DNA of 64,000 nt from assembly GCA_945860865.1 (NCBI GenBank), contig CAMARW010000002.1, forward strand, positions 224,584 to 288,583, in the 5' to 3' direction. How positions within the stretch are numbered: position 1 is the stretch's first letter; every line of letters starts with the position of its first letter. The notes beneath the pieces are model-generated. The model was not told the DNA's origin, ran no database searches, and was given only the letters and a program-made list of their open reading frames with translations. Origin of the DNA: Chitinophaga pinensis (GTDB lineage Bacteria > Bacteroidota > Bacteroidia > UKL13-3). The translations under genes and the position numbers were made by a program. Below are positions 34,421 to 44,000 of the stretch, one piece after another.

Positions 34421-37231
34421 ATGCAGGCATTAAAAAAAGTTGCTCTTTTAATTTGTTTCTTGGCTTTAAACCAAAAAGCCAATTTTGCCCAGCAAAAAGA
34501 AGTAAATACCTCATCAGATTTGTATGAATGGGTTGAGAATAAAGGTCAGTGGCATGAAGATATTTACTTCAGATGCCGGCAACATGCCCTCGATTTGCAG
34601 ATAGGCACAAACTTTATTCGTTATTACTTTTTTGATGAAGCGCAATTAAACAGACTACACGAACATGGTCCTGTTAAGGCTAAGCCTTTGCCACAAGACA
34701 CCAGCTTATCTGTTTACGCGCTTAGCTATCAATTTTTAAACACTTCCCCTACGCAACCTACTATAGAAAACCCCAAAACACATTATTATAATTACTATTT
34801 AGGCAGCAACCCCAAACACTGGGCACAACAAGCAAGAGCATCCAATTACGTGGGTTTGCAGAACCTGTACGCCGGCATTCAATTAAAGATATTATCACCC
34901 AACAACTCCTTAAAATATGAGTTTTGGGTTGAACCAAACGCCAATTACAAAGAGATAAAATACGAGATTGAAGGGGCTAGTGCAGTGTATACCGAGTATG
35001 GAGATTTGTTTATTGAAACACCCAAAGGAACCCTGCGCGAACAAAGACCATTTGCCTACCAAATAATAGATAACAAAAGGGTTCAAGTGGAGGTAGACTT
35101 TGTGGCAAACAAAAACCAAATTAGCTTTAAAGCTGCTGCCAATTACAATAAAGCTTTCCCTCTTATTATAGATCCAGAAATCGTATTTTTAACTTACTCT
35201 GGTTCTACCCAAGATAACTTTGGTTGCTCTGCCACACCGGGCGAAAACGGAACTTTGTACGCCGCCGGAACCACTACCGGAGACCCTTCTTCTGCGGGCA
35301 GTTATCCTGCTACGGCCAATGCCTTTCAGCTTACTTATGGCGGCGGCGGAATAGCAGAGGGCGAGCGTTTAGGTGGGTTTCCTTGCGATATAACCTTTAG
35401 CAAATATAGCAGTGATGGCAAAACCTTGTTGTATGCTACTTACCTCGGCGGTTCAAACAATGAAGTGCCACATACCATGGTGGTAGATGCCAAAAATAAC
35501 CTCATTTTAATGGGTAATACTTACTCCAATAATTTCCCAGTTAGCATTAATGCCTATGACCGAACCCACAATGGGCGACATGATATTATATTGAGTAAAT
35601 TTAGTGAAACAGGCGCACTAGTTGGCTCAACCTATATTGGCGGTTCAGGCAATGATGGCATAAATACTAACCCAATTACACAATATTTCTTTGCTGATAG
35701 CTACAGAGGAGATGTAATTACAGATTCGGTAGGCAATATTTATGTAGCCAGTTTTACTCAATCTACCGATTATCCCACTACCCCAAACTGTATTCAAAAT
35801 ACGCTCAAAGGATTTCAGGATGGTGCCATTTTTAAGATGAATCCACAACTTAGCAATATGATTTGGAGCACCTATTTGGGAGGCAATGAGGTAGACGCTT
35901 TTTATTCTATAGACCTAGATAACAATGAGAATATTTTTCTCTCTGGCGGAACCAACAGCACGGATATCCCTGGAACAGCCGGCACACTTAATCCTACTTA
36001 TATTGGCGGCAAAACAGACGGCATAATTATAGAAATAGATAATAAAGGTGAGAATATAATCTTAGGAACTTATTTTGGAACAAATAATTATGACCAAATA
36101 ATTTCTCTGGAGCGCGATAGAGAAGGCCTTATTTACGTGGTTGGCCAAAGCACCGGAAGCATACCTATTAGCAGCGGTGTTTATAGCAATCCAAACTCTC
36201 ACCAGTTTATTGCCTGCCTCAACCCCGATTTAAAAACCACTATTTGGTCAACTGTTTTTGGTTCAGGCCGTAACCAAATTGACTTAACCATTAATGCCTT
36301 TTTAGTAGACGAATGTAAGCGCATATATGTGAGTAGTTGGGGAGGAGCTACAGCTATTAAAACAGACTTATCTCCCTCCTCAACCATGGGTATACCCATT
36401 ACGCCAGATGCTTTTCAAACCAAAACAGATGGCAGTGATTTTTACTTATTACTACTCAACAAAAACGCAAGCAGTTTACTTTATGCTACCTACATTGGCG
36501 GAGACAATCCAGATAATTCTGGCGACCATGTAGACGGGGGTACAAGCAGGTTCGACAAACAAGGCATCGTTTACCAAAGCATGTGTGCTAGCTGCCCCAG
36601 CGGCACTGCACCCTTTAGCGATCTCAAAACCACGCCCAACGTCTTCGCCCCCACCAATGTTAGTCCGCGTTGCAGCAATGCCGCTTTAAAATTTGATTTT
36701 AGAATTAAAAACGCCGGTTTTAGCTGGACAGTAGACACCTGCGCATCTATTTTCACGTTTACTAATACAACATTAAATGCCTCTAATTTCTTTTGGACTT
36801 TTCCGAATGGAGACAGTAGCTTTGAGGTAAATCCAACCCAATACATAGATCCAAAATATTACGGAGATACCATACGCTTAATAGTAGAATTTGGCACCAA
36901 TTGCGCAGATACGGCATATGGTTTTGTTGCTTTACCCGATTCGCTTGAATACCCCAATATACCTAATGTTTTTACACCTAATGGAGATGGCAAAAACGAT
37001 TTTTTTAGAATTGATGGCGTTTTAGAGCAATGTAATGAAACATCCATATACATATATAACCGATGGGGCCAATTATATTTTGAAGACCATGTAAGTTATT
37101 TTAAGTGGGATGGCAAGAGCAACAAAGGTGAGGAAGCTTCTGATGGTGTTTACTTTTACCTATTAGATATAAAAAATCTCATAACAGGTGAAAAGCGTAA
37201 TATACATGGAACACTTACTTTAATAAGATAG
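34421..37231 (+). CDS. SBBP-repeat / DUF7948 surface protein with T9SS type B sorting domain
   Basis: A 936-residue secreted protein. A signal peptide (about 1-24) is followed by the N-terminal domain that I place in DUF7948 (about 30-245, opening with YEWVENKGQWHEDIYF). Next comes a beta-propeller of SBBP repeats (about 250-720), with recurring units such as LLYATYLGGSNNE, STYIGGSGNDG and STYLGGNEVDAF, the YLGG/YIGG signature of that repeat. A cysteine-containing beta-sandwich (about 745-840) and a type B sorting domain with NIPNVFTPNGDGKND (last 90 residues) complete it. It is a T9SS cargo, divergent from the ECF sigma factor, which may control it. Confidence 0.88.
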   Translation: MQALKKVALLICFLALNQKANFAQQKEVNTSSDLYEWVENKGQWHEDIYFRCRQHALDLQIGTNFIRYYFFDEAQLNRLHEHGPVKAKPLPQDTSLSVYALSYQFLNTSPTQPTIENPKTHYYNYYLGSNPKHWAQQARASNYVGLQNLYAGIQLKILSPNNSLKYEFWVEPNANYKEIKYEIEGASAVYTEYGDLFIETPKGTLREQRPFAYQIIDNKRVQVEVDFVANKNQISFKAAANYNKAFPLIIDPEIVFLTYSGSTQDNFGCSATPGENGTLYAAGTTTGDPSSAGSYPATANAFQLTYGGGGIAEGERLGGFPCDITFSKYSSDGKTLLYATYLGGSNNEVPHTMVVDAKNNLILMGNTYSNNFPVSINAYDRTHNGRHDIILSKFSETGALVGSTYIGGSGNDGINTNPITQYFFADSYRGDVITDSVGNIYVASFTQSTDYPTTPNCIQNTLKGFQDGAIFKMNPQLSNMIWSTYLGGNEVDAFYSIDLDNNENIFLSGGTNSTDIPGTAGTLNPTYIGGKTDGIIIEIDNKGENIILGTYFGTNNYDQIISLERDREGLIYVVGQSTGSIPISSGVYSNPNSHQFIACLNPDLKTTIWSTVFGSGRNQIDLTINAFLVDECKRIYVSSWGGATAIKTDLSPSSTMGIPITPDAFQTKTDGSDFYLLLLNKNASSLLYATYIGGDNPDNSGDHVDGGTSRFDKQGIVYQSMCASCPSGTAPFSDLKTTPNVFAPTNVSPRCSNAALKFDFRIKNAGFSWTVDTCASIFTFTNTTLNASNFFWTFPNGDSSFEVNPTQYIDPKYYGDTIRLIVEFGTNCADTAYGFVALPDSLEYPNIPNVFTPNGDGKNDFFRIDGVLEQCNETSIYIYNRWGQLYFEDHVSYFKWDGKSNKGEEASDGVYFYLLDIKNLITGEKRNIHGTLTLIR

Positions 37232-37234
37232 CGC

Positions 37235-37282
37235 AAAATAAAAAAGGCTGCACAATTTCACTTGTGCAGCCTTTTTTATTTT
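37235..37282. terminator. Perfect 21-base inverted repeat, two-way terminator
   Basis: Arms 37235-37255 and 37262-37282 are exact complements around a 6-base loop, with core ggctgcacaa / ttgtgcagcc flanked by A- and T-runs. It lies between the convergent 936-residue cargo gene and gldJ and should stop both. Confidence 0.92.
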
Positions 37283-37295
37283 ATAAAATTAAGAA

Positions 37296-38744
37296 TTACT
37301 TCTTACCTTTTTTAGTCATATCACCCACTCTATCCATTACACAACGGAAACCAATAGTAGCAGTTGCTTGGTCTTGGTCTAAGTATCTTCTATTACCTGG
37401 ACTTAACCAATAAGCTTTATCAGCCCAGCTTCCACCTTTGTATACACGAGCTGCATTATCAATTAAAGAGGATACGCTGTATTCGTATTTCTGCTCAATA
37501 TCTGGGTAGGTTAATTCATCTCTGTAACCAATATTATCTGCTTTCTTGTAATTTCTACGCTTAGCATTATCTTCTTCGGTTACATCTTCATATACCATTC
37601 TACCTAAATCATCCTTTTCAGAGATAAAACCGTCAGCATCTTTCTTAAACTTTTTGTAATCATTACCACGGTAAGGATTAAAACCAGTCATATCTTCTAG
37701 AGAAAGCGGACGGTATACGTCGTTAGTCCACTCGCTTACATTACCTGCCATGTGAAACAAACCAAAATCATTTGGTAAATACCTGTTATCTTTAACCAAG
37801 GTAGTGTAAAGCGCACCATCATTTAAGTTACCGGCAATACCAGCACCATCACCTCTACCACGAGTATAGTTAGCATACATTTTACCACGGGTTTTTTCGG
37901 TATCACCTCTGCGTAAGGTTAAGCCATTCCAAGGATAAATGCGCTTGATATCAATATTTTCATTAAACCCAGCAGATTTGTAAGCACCAGCTGCATATTC
38001 CCACTCAGCTTCGGTTGGTAGGCGGTAGCTTGGCAATAAAATACCATCTTCCATGCGCACCGAACGTGTTTTGGCACCAGGAGCAAAATCACGTAATTCT
38101 TTTTTAACCGCAGGTGTGTACAATCCAAGTAGGTAGGCTTCTGTGTTAAAATTATCAGGACCAGTTTGTTTTTGGATATCTAGGTTGATGAAACCCTCAC
38201 GAACCATAATCATCTCGTTTACGCGGTCTGTTCTCCACTTGCAATATTCTGCAGCTTGCACCCAAGTTACGCCTACAACAGGATAATCTCTGTAAGCCGG
38301 ATGGCGCAGATAATACAATACATATGGTTCATTGTAAGATAATTTATCTCTCCAAACCAAAGTATCTGGTAAGGCTTTTGTATGAACTGTTGGATCATCA
38401 ACATATTGACGCATTAACCAATGCAAATATTCCAAATAATGGAAATTGCTCACCTCTGTTTCGTCCATGTAAAAACTACTAACAGATAGTCTGCGTTTTA
38501 AATTGTTGTGATCATAAGTTAGATCTTGCTCGGCAGAGCCCATGGTAAAAGTACCACCCTCTACAAAGATTAATCCTGGACCAGTTTCCTGCTCCTTGAA
38601 CTTATGTTTTTCAAAGCCGCCCCATTTAGCGTCATTGTACTTCCAGCCAGTAGTGCTGGATTTGCCTGCCTTGTTACAAGAAGAGTTAAACATAACACTT
38701 GCACCTAGCAAACCGAAAAGAAGAATTTTAGAAAGCGTTTTCAT
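37296..38744 (-). CDS. gldJ: Gliding motility / T9SS lipoprotein GldJ
   Basis: A 482-residue lipoprotein of the SUMF1/FGE fold. A signal peptide ends at a lipobox-like SSC with Cys23. The match to GldJ over the related GldK comes from WKYNDAKWGGFE near the mature N terminus, FKEQETGPGLIFVEGGTFTMG, ALPDTLVWRDKLSYNEPY and YCKWRTDRVNE. FGE-fold hallmarks RLPTEAEWEYAA, GNVSEWT and YKGGSW are present, but as in other Gld proteins the enzyme cysteines are not evident. GldJ stabilises the GldK-containing periplasmic ring of the T9SS and gliding motor. A GTG just before the ATG is not used here. In Flavobacterium gldJ sits directly beside porU; here two porP genes lie between. Confidence 0.9.
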   Translation of the reverse strand: MKTLSKILLFGLLGASVMFNSSCNKAGKSSTTGWKYNDAKWGGFEKHKFKEQETGPGLIFVEGGTFTMGSAEQDLTYDHNNLKRRLSVSSFYMDETEVSNFHYLEYLHWLMRQYVDDPTVHTKALPDTLVWRDKLSYNEPYVLYYLRHPAYRDYPVVGVTWVQAAEYCKWRTDRVNEMIMVREGFINLDIQKQTGPDNFNTEAYLLGLYTPAVKKELRDFAPGAKTRSVRMEDGILLPSYRLPTEAEWEYAAGAYKSAGFNENIDIKRIYPWNGLTLRRGDTEKTRGKMYANYTRGRGDGAGIAGNLNDGALYTTLVKDNRYLPNDFGLFHMAGNVSEWTNDVYRPLSLEDMTGFNPYRGNDYKKFKKDADGFISEKDDLGRMVYEDVTEEDNAKRRNYKKADNIGYRDELTYPDIEQKYEYSVSSLIDNAARVYKGGSWADKAYWLSPGNRRYLDQDQATATIGFRCVMDRVGDMTKKGKK

Positions 38745-38768
38745 CACTTTATATTATTTTGGAATTTT

Positions 38769-38776
38769 CAAACATA
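38769..38776 (-). promoter_or_regulatory. -7 promoter element of gldJ
   Basis: Reads TATGTTTG on the minus strand, a perfect TAnnTTTG match, 24 bases before the gldJ ATG. The presence of its own promoter means gldJ need not be read through from the two porP genes upstream. Confidence 0.5.
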
Positions 38777-38833
38777 AGAAATATTTTACAATATACTAAT
38801 CAATCTGTCTATTTTTTTTGAGAACCCACAAAA

Positions 38834-39826
38834 TTATAGTTCAGGGCAGGCCAATCTTTTGTTGTATCTAACGCCCGATCTTGTTTTAGGTTTTATCTCA
38901 AACACCAATGAAACCTCATGAGAACCAACAGTTGCTTGTTTGGCTTTCGAAATAATGGCATCATAACTGTAACCTACTTTAACAGAAGGAAAACGCAAAC
39001 CAATTAAAAAAATTGCAGCGTCGGTGCTGTTAGATGTTTGCCTGATCCAAGTTCCTAGGGTAAGTGATTTTTGTTTCACATAAAAACCTACGTTCATCTG
39101 GTAGAATTCGCGTTGCTGCATAAACAAAACATTAGGAGATAAAATTATTCTATCCTCCTCATATCTAGTTTTGTTTAAACCTATATTTAAACCTCCGTGC
39201 AAAGTAAATCTTCTAGGAAGTTTTAGCGCTTCATCATCCTTATCTCTGTAATAATAACTCATATTTGGCTCTAGCAAATTATGAATAGCTGCTCCAAAAA
39301 ACATTTTACTATTATAGAGCAAAAAGCCTGTAGAAAAATTAGGAACGGTTATAGACTCTAAACCTTTTGCTTCGGCTGTGGGATTAACGGCACCGCGAGC
39401 TGGATCAATTTGATCTTGAAAAACAAATCTGCTAAAATCATAGGTTCTTTGAATCATTCCACCTTGAATGGCTGCATTCATAGCCCATTCCCTATTTATC
39501 TCTAAATTATATGAATAAATACCAGAAACTGAATTTGTAGTTAAAAAGCCATCACCAGCCACATCATACATACTCACCAAACCAACGCCACTATTTATTT
39601 TACCCAAATAGGCATCCACACCTACTACGGCTGTTCTATAATTATTTGCTAGCGCAGTATATTGTGAGCGGGCATTCATGCTCATTCTAATTTTTCTAGA
39701 CGCCCCAGCCATAGCGGGGTTAGTAAAAATGGGAGAAGCATAATATTGACTTAGTTGCGGATCTTGCGCCAAAATATCAGGCAAAGTCCACAGGCATATA
39801 AAAAGAAAACAAAGTATTTTTTTCAT
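38834..39826 (-). CDS. PorP/SprF family T9SS membrane protein (copy 1)
   Basis: A 330-residue outer-membrane beta-barrel protein of the PorP/SprF family. It has a signal peptide (about 1-20), the family opening QDPQLSQYYASPIFTNPAMAG, and then alternating barrel strands. PorP-type proteins work with the T9SS trans-envelope complex: PorP links to PorK/N and PorE, and SprF-type proteins help export or anchor specific cargo such as SprB. It ends in the four residues CPEL, which recur in changed form in copy 2 (CPDF). The two copies are clearly divergent, so they are paralogues with separate roles and not a recent duplication. Confidence 0.9.
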   Translation of the reverse strand: MKKILCFLFICLWTLPDILAQDPQLSQYYASPIFTNPAMAGASRKIRMSMNARSQYTALANNYRTAVVGVDAYLGKINSGVGLVSMYDVAGDGFLTTNSVSGIYSYNLEINREWAMNAAIQGGMIQRTYDFSRFVFQDQIDPARGAVNPTAEAKGLESITVPNFSTGFLLYNSKMFFGAAIHNLLEPNMSYYYRDKDDEALKLPRRFTLHGGLNIGLNKTRYEEDRIILSPNVLFMQQREFYQMNVGFYVKQKSLTLGTWIRQTSNSTDAAIFLIGLRFPSVKVGYSYDAIISKAKQATVGSHEVSLVFEIKPKTRSGVRYNKRLACPEL

Positions 39827-39940
39827 CTAAGCGTATTTAAATCAGAAGTCCAAATTAAGTAAAATTTAGTTTAACGCAAACAAATTATTGACAATCAACT
39901 AAATTTAATTTTATATTAAGACAAATTTTACATTCCATGA

Positions 39941-40936
39941 TTAAAAATCTGGACAAGTAACCTTGCGTGGTTTAGACTTTGGCACACGTTTCTTTAATTC
40001 AAAATTCATGGTAACTTCATGTGAGTTTGCAGCACCTGTGCGGGCCCTGCTTATAGTTGCATCGTAAGAATATCCAAATTTAACTTTAGGCGTTTTTAAG
40101 CCCAAAAGTATGATAAAGGCATCTGCATTAATTGTATTTTGACGGTAATAGGCACCTGCAACAAAAGCACCGCGACTGGCATACATACCCAAATTAATCT
40201 GATTAAATTGCCTTTGCGACTTAAAAATTACGTTGGGGTATACATTTACCTGTCTGCTTTCATTTCTATCTCTTACCACTGGAATTACCAAACCCATGTT
40301 GGCAGTGTATCTGCGCGGAATAGGATTACTAGCACCAACAAAAAATGCTTGAGAAGGTTCAAATAAATTATGAACTGCCAATCCTCCGTAAAAATGTTTA
40401 GAATAACCAATAATACCTGTTCCAAAATTGGGCGTTAGTAACGAATTATTTTCAATAGCCTCAGCGGTAGGATTAAGAAATCCTTGGGTTTGCACAATTT
40501 GGTCGAACCATAATAATTTATTAAAGTCGATTGTTTTTTGCATTAAACCCGCTTGAATAGCGGCTTGAATAGTAAAGTTTCTGGTTACGGGTATTTGGTA
40601 TGCATAAATTAAATTGATACCAGTTGTTCTTAAAGTACCTACACCCTGCTCATCAAAAGTGGCTTGAACTGCAAAGCCACCATTAATTTTATCAAAATGC
40701 TCATCATATGAAAAAGTACCTGTTCTGAAAGCGCCCGAGATGCTTGGCCATTGGTTGCGCACTCCCATAATAATTCTACCATGATTAACGCTTCCCGCAA
40801 AAGCAGGATTAGTGTAAATAGAGTTGGCATAGAATTGAGAAAACTGAGGATCTTGCGCCCACGCTTCTGCCGTAACCAGCAGCAACATGTTAACAAATAT
40901 AAATACCCTTAAAGCAATGCTTTTCATTTTCTTCAT
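39941..40936 (-). CDS. PorP/SprF family T9SS membrane protein (copy 2)
   Basis: A 331-residue outer-membrane protein with the same layout as its neighbour: signal peptide (about 1-27), QDPQFSQFYANSIYTNPAFAG, and a 14-strand-type barrel, with the family motif FLNPTAEA near residue 155 and LFEPSQAFF later. The C terminus KVTCPDF carries a Cys-Pro-x-Phe tail. It is the first gene of the minus-strand series towards gldJ, and is divergent from porU over 157 bases, so one control region may serve both directions. Which copy is true PorP and which is SprF-like is not decidable by eye. Confidence 0.9.
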   Translation of the reverse strand: MKKMKSIALRVFIFVNMLLLVTAEAWAQDPQFSQFYANSIYTNPAFAGSVNHGRIIMGVRNQWPSISGAFRTGTFSYDEHFDKINGGFAVQATFDEQGVGTLRTTGINLIYAYQIPVTRNFTIQAAIQAGLMQKTIDFNKLLWFDQIVQTQGFLNPTAEAIENNSLLTPNFGTGIIGYSKHFYGGLAVHNLFEPSQAFFVGASNPIPRRYTANMGLVIPVVRDRNESRQVNVYPNVIFKSQRQFNQINLGMYASRGAFVAGAYYRQNTINADAFIILLGLKTPKVKFGYSYDATISRARTGAANSHEVTMNFELKKRVPKSKPRKVTCPDF

Positions 40937-41093
40937 TTAACCCTACTATTTTCTTTTCATTTTTATCGAGAAACGCAATATTACAAAATTGTTTTTACAA
41001 ACTTCACACTTTGCAACACAATTTGTTTTTATTTGTGTTCGTTAATGAATATTGAAAAACTAAGTTTCAATAATAAGTATTTTGTGATAAACC

Positions 41094-44000
41094 ATGCAAT
41101 TATTAAAAAAATTAAGGAGTTTTAAACTGGCGTTTTGCGTGTCTGTTTTTTTGTTTCTAGCAAATGAATTTTCAGCAAATGCTCAACAAAATAGCTTATC
41201 TCAGCAGATTAAATGGAACAATAACCCCTTGCCAAGTAACCTTTTCGTTGGGCAAACTTTTTTTTCAGAAGCAATCCCATTGCCTGCCATTTGCGGCGTT
41301 ATGGATGTAAACCAAAGCCAAATTGTTTCCGTTGAGATGCTTGTGGAAGAAGAAAATTTGTTTGCAATCTCACCCAGTTTCCAATCAGAAAAATTAAAAA
41401 ACACCTATGAAATTAAATATTCTGTTGGTGTAGAAAGAGGAAAATACAAATTATTGTATCAAATAATTCCTGTTAAAAAAGTAGGTTCAGACCTGTTTAA
41501 ATTAATTAAGTTTAAATTAAACATTAAATACGGAAAAAACCAAAGCAATCAATCTTTGCAAAAAAAACAAGTATATGCCAATGAATCTGTGCTTGCGAGT
41601 GGAGAATGGATTAAAATAGGCACAACACAAAATGGCATGTATAGGATAGATTATGCCACCCTGCGCAATTTTGGGATTAATCCAGACCTCATTGATCCCA
41701 GGAATTTAAAATTATACGGACATGGTGCCGGCATGCTACCACAGACCAATAGCAGCGAAAGAATAGACGATTTAAAAGAAATTGCTATCCGCATTCAAGG
41801 AGAAAACGACGGCAGGTTTAACCCAGGAGATTTTATGCTTTTTTATGGAGAGTCGCAGTTAAATCAATGGAATTACAATACAATTACAAAAGATTATTCC
41901 TTTCAATCTAATTTGTATGCTGATACCTGTTACTATTTTTTAACAGTAGGCAATACGCCCGGAATAAGAATAAACACAACCCCTTCCCTATCGGGCGAAA
42001 ATGCCACCGTAAACACTTATACCCACCTACAATTTTACAATAATGAGCGCGCTAACTTAACCAAATCAGGTAAAGTATGGGTTGGAGAAGAATTTGACCG
42101 CGTAACTCAACAAAATTTTAATGTAAGCGTACCCAATTTAATTTTGTCTGAACCCATTAAATTTAGAAGTTCTGTTACGGCTAGGTCTTTTGTACAAAGT
42201 GCTTTTGAAATAAAAGTGAATGGGACAAGCGTATTAACGCAAAGCCTAAATGCTGTAAACCCTGGGTACGAATTTGCCTATACCAATGGCTTAGAAGTGA
42301 ACCAAACAACTTTTTTAAGCAATACCGCAAATTTTACACTCAACTATACCTACAATAAACCTTCGAGTGGTAGCGTGGGCTGGTTAGATTTTTTTGAAAT
42401 ACAGGCCAAAGCCGAATTAAGGAACCTTGGAGGTAATTTTATATACAAAGATGCCAGCAATATGGGTCCAGGTAAAATTACACGTTATGAAATTGGTTCA
42501 AACAGAAATTTAAATGTATTGGATGTAAGCGACCCACTAAGGCCTATTCAAGTGGCGGGGACTTTAGCCAACAATTTGTATTATTTTACCTACGCTTCTG
42601 ATAGCCTCAAAACATTTGCGGTTTATGATGGAAGCAACTTTTTACAACCCGCCAATTTCGGGAAAATTGCCAATCAAAACCTACATGGTTTAAGCATTCC
42701 AGATGGTTTTATTATTAGTCACCCTGCCTTTTTAACCGAGGCAAATCGTTTGGCAGAGCACCATAGAAAAAAGGATAACTTAAGCATTCACGTAGTTAAT
42801 ATACATGATATTTATAACGAATTTGCCTCTGGTGCACAAGATTTATCTGCCGTGCGCGATTTTTTAAGAATGTTTTATAAAAGGGCTGCAAACCCAGCAG
42901 AGGCACCTAAATATGTGGCTTTGTTTGGCAGAGCCTCTTATGATTATAAATACCGGTCGAATCCGAATTCTAATTTCATCCCTACTTTTCAATCTTGGGA
43001 GTCTTTCTCGCCAACAAGTAGTTATTGCAGCGACGATTACTTAGGCCTTTTAGATGATAATGAGGGCAGATGGGATTTGGGCATGAACACAGGTGAGTTA
43101 TTAGATATAGGCATTGGAAGAATCCCCGTTTCTAATGCTACCGAAGCGGCTCAGATGGTAAACAAATTTATTTCTTATACAGAATCTGAATCTTTTGGAC
43201 CTTGGCGTAATAAACTGGTATTTACCGCAGATGATGAAGATGGGAATCTGCACCAAGGGCAGGCAGATGATTTATCTAATAATTTATTGAGTAAATATCC
43301 AGAATATAATATTGATAAAATTTATTTAGATGCCTACAAGCGAGAGAGCACGGCCGGTGGCGCACGTTTTCCGGATGCACAAAAAGCCTTTAACAATGCG
43401 GTACAAAATGGCTGTCTGATCTTCAATTACACAGGTCATGGCGGTGAAGTTGGATTAACAGCGGAGCGCGTTATGGGGATAGATGATATTAATAAATGGA
43501 CCAATGGATTGAAAGAAAATGGTGTTAAGCTTCCATTATTTTTAACGGCAACCTGTGAGTTTAGCAGGTTTGATGACCCCTCTAGGGTTTCTGCGGGAGA
43601 AATGGTATTGCTCAATCCTATTGGCGGTGGAATAGGCTTATTTACCACGGTGCGCTTAGTATACTCGGGTCAGAATAAACTATTAAATGAAAAATTTTAT
43701 GAGCAAGTTGGATTTGATTCAGTTGCTCAATTAGCCCCACCCCGTTTGGGCGATGTGGCAAGGGGTGCCAAAAATGCTTACACAGATGTAAATACACGCA
43801 ATTTTATTTTACTGGGCGATCCATTTTTAATGCTAGCTTATGGCAAATACAACGTAAAAACTACTCAAATAAATGAAGTGCCTTTAGCCCAATTTCAAGA
43901 TACCTTAAAAGCATTAAAAAAGTTTGAAATAAAAGGTATTGTAACAAATTTAAGTGGACAAACCATTAATAATTTTAACGGCACAATTTACCCCATTGTG

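Noticed and set aside
37296..38744. Assignment of the FGE-fold lipoprotein to GldK
   Set aside because: The WKYNDAKWGGF start and the ALPDTLVWRDKLSYNE and CKWRTDRVNE motifs fit GldJ; GldK would also be expected beside gldL, gldM and gldN, which are absent.
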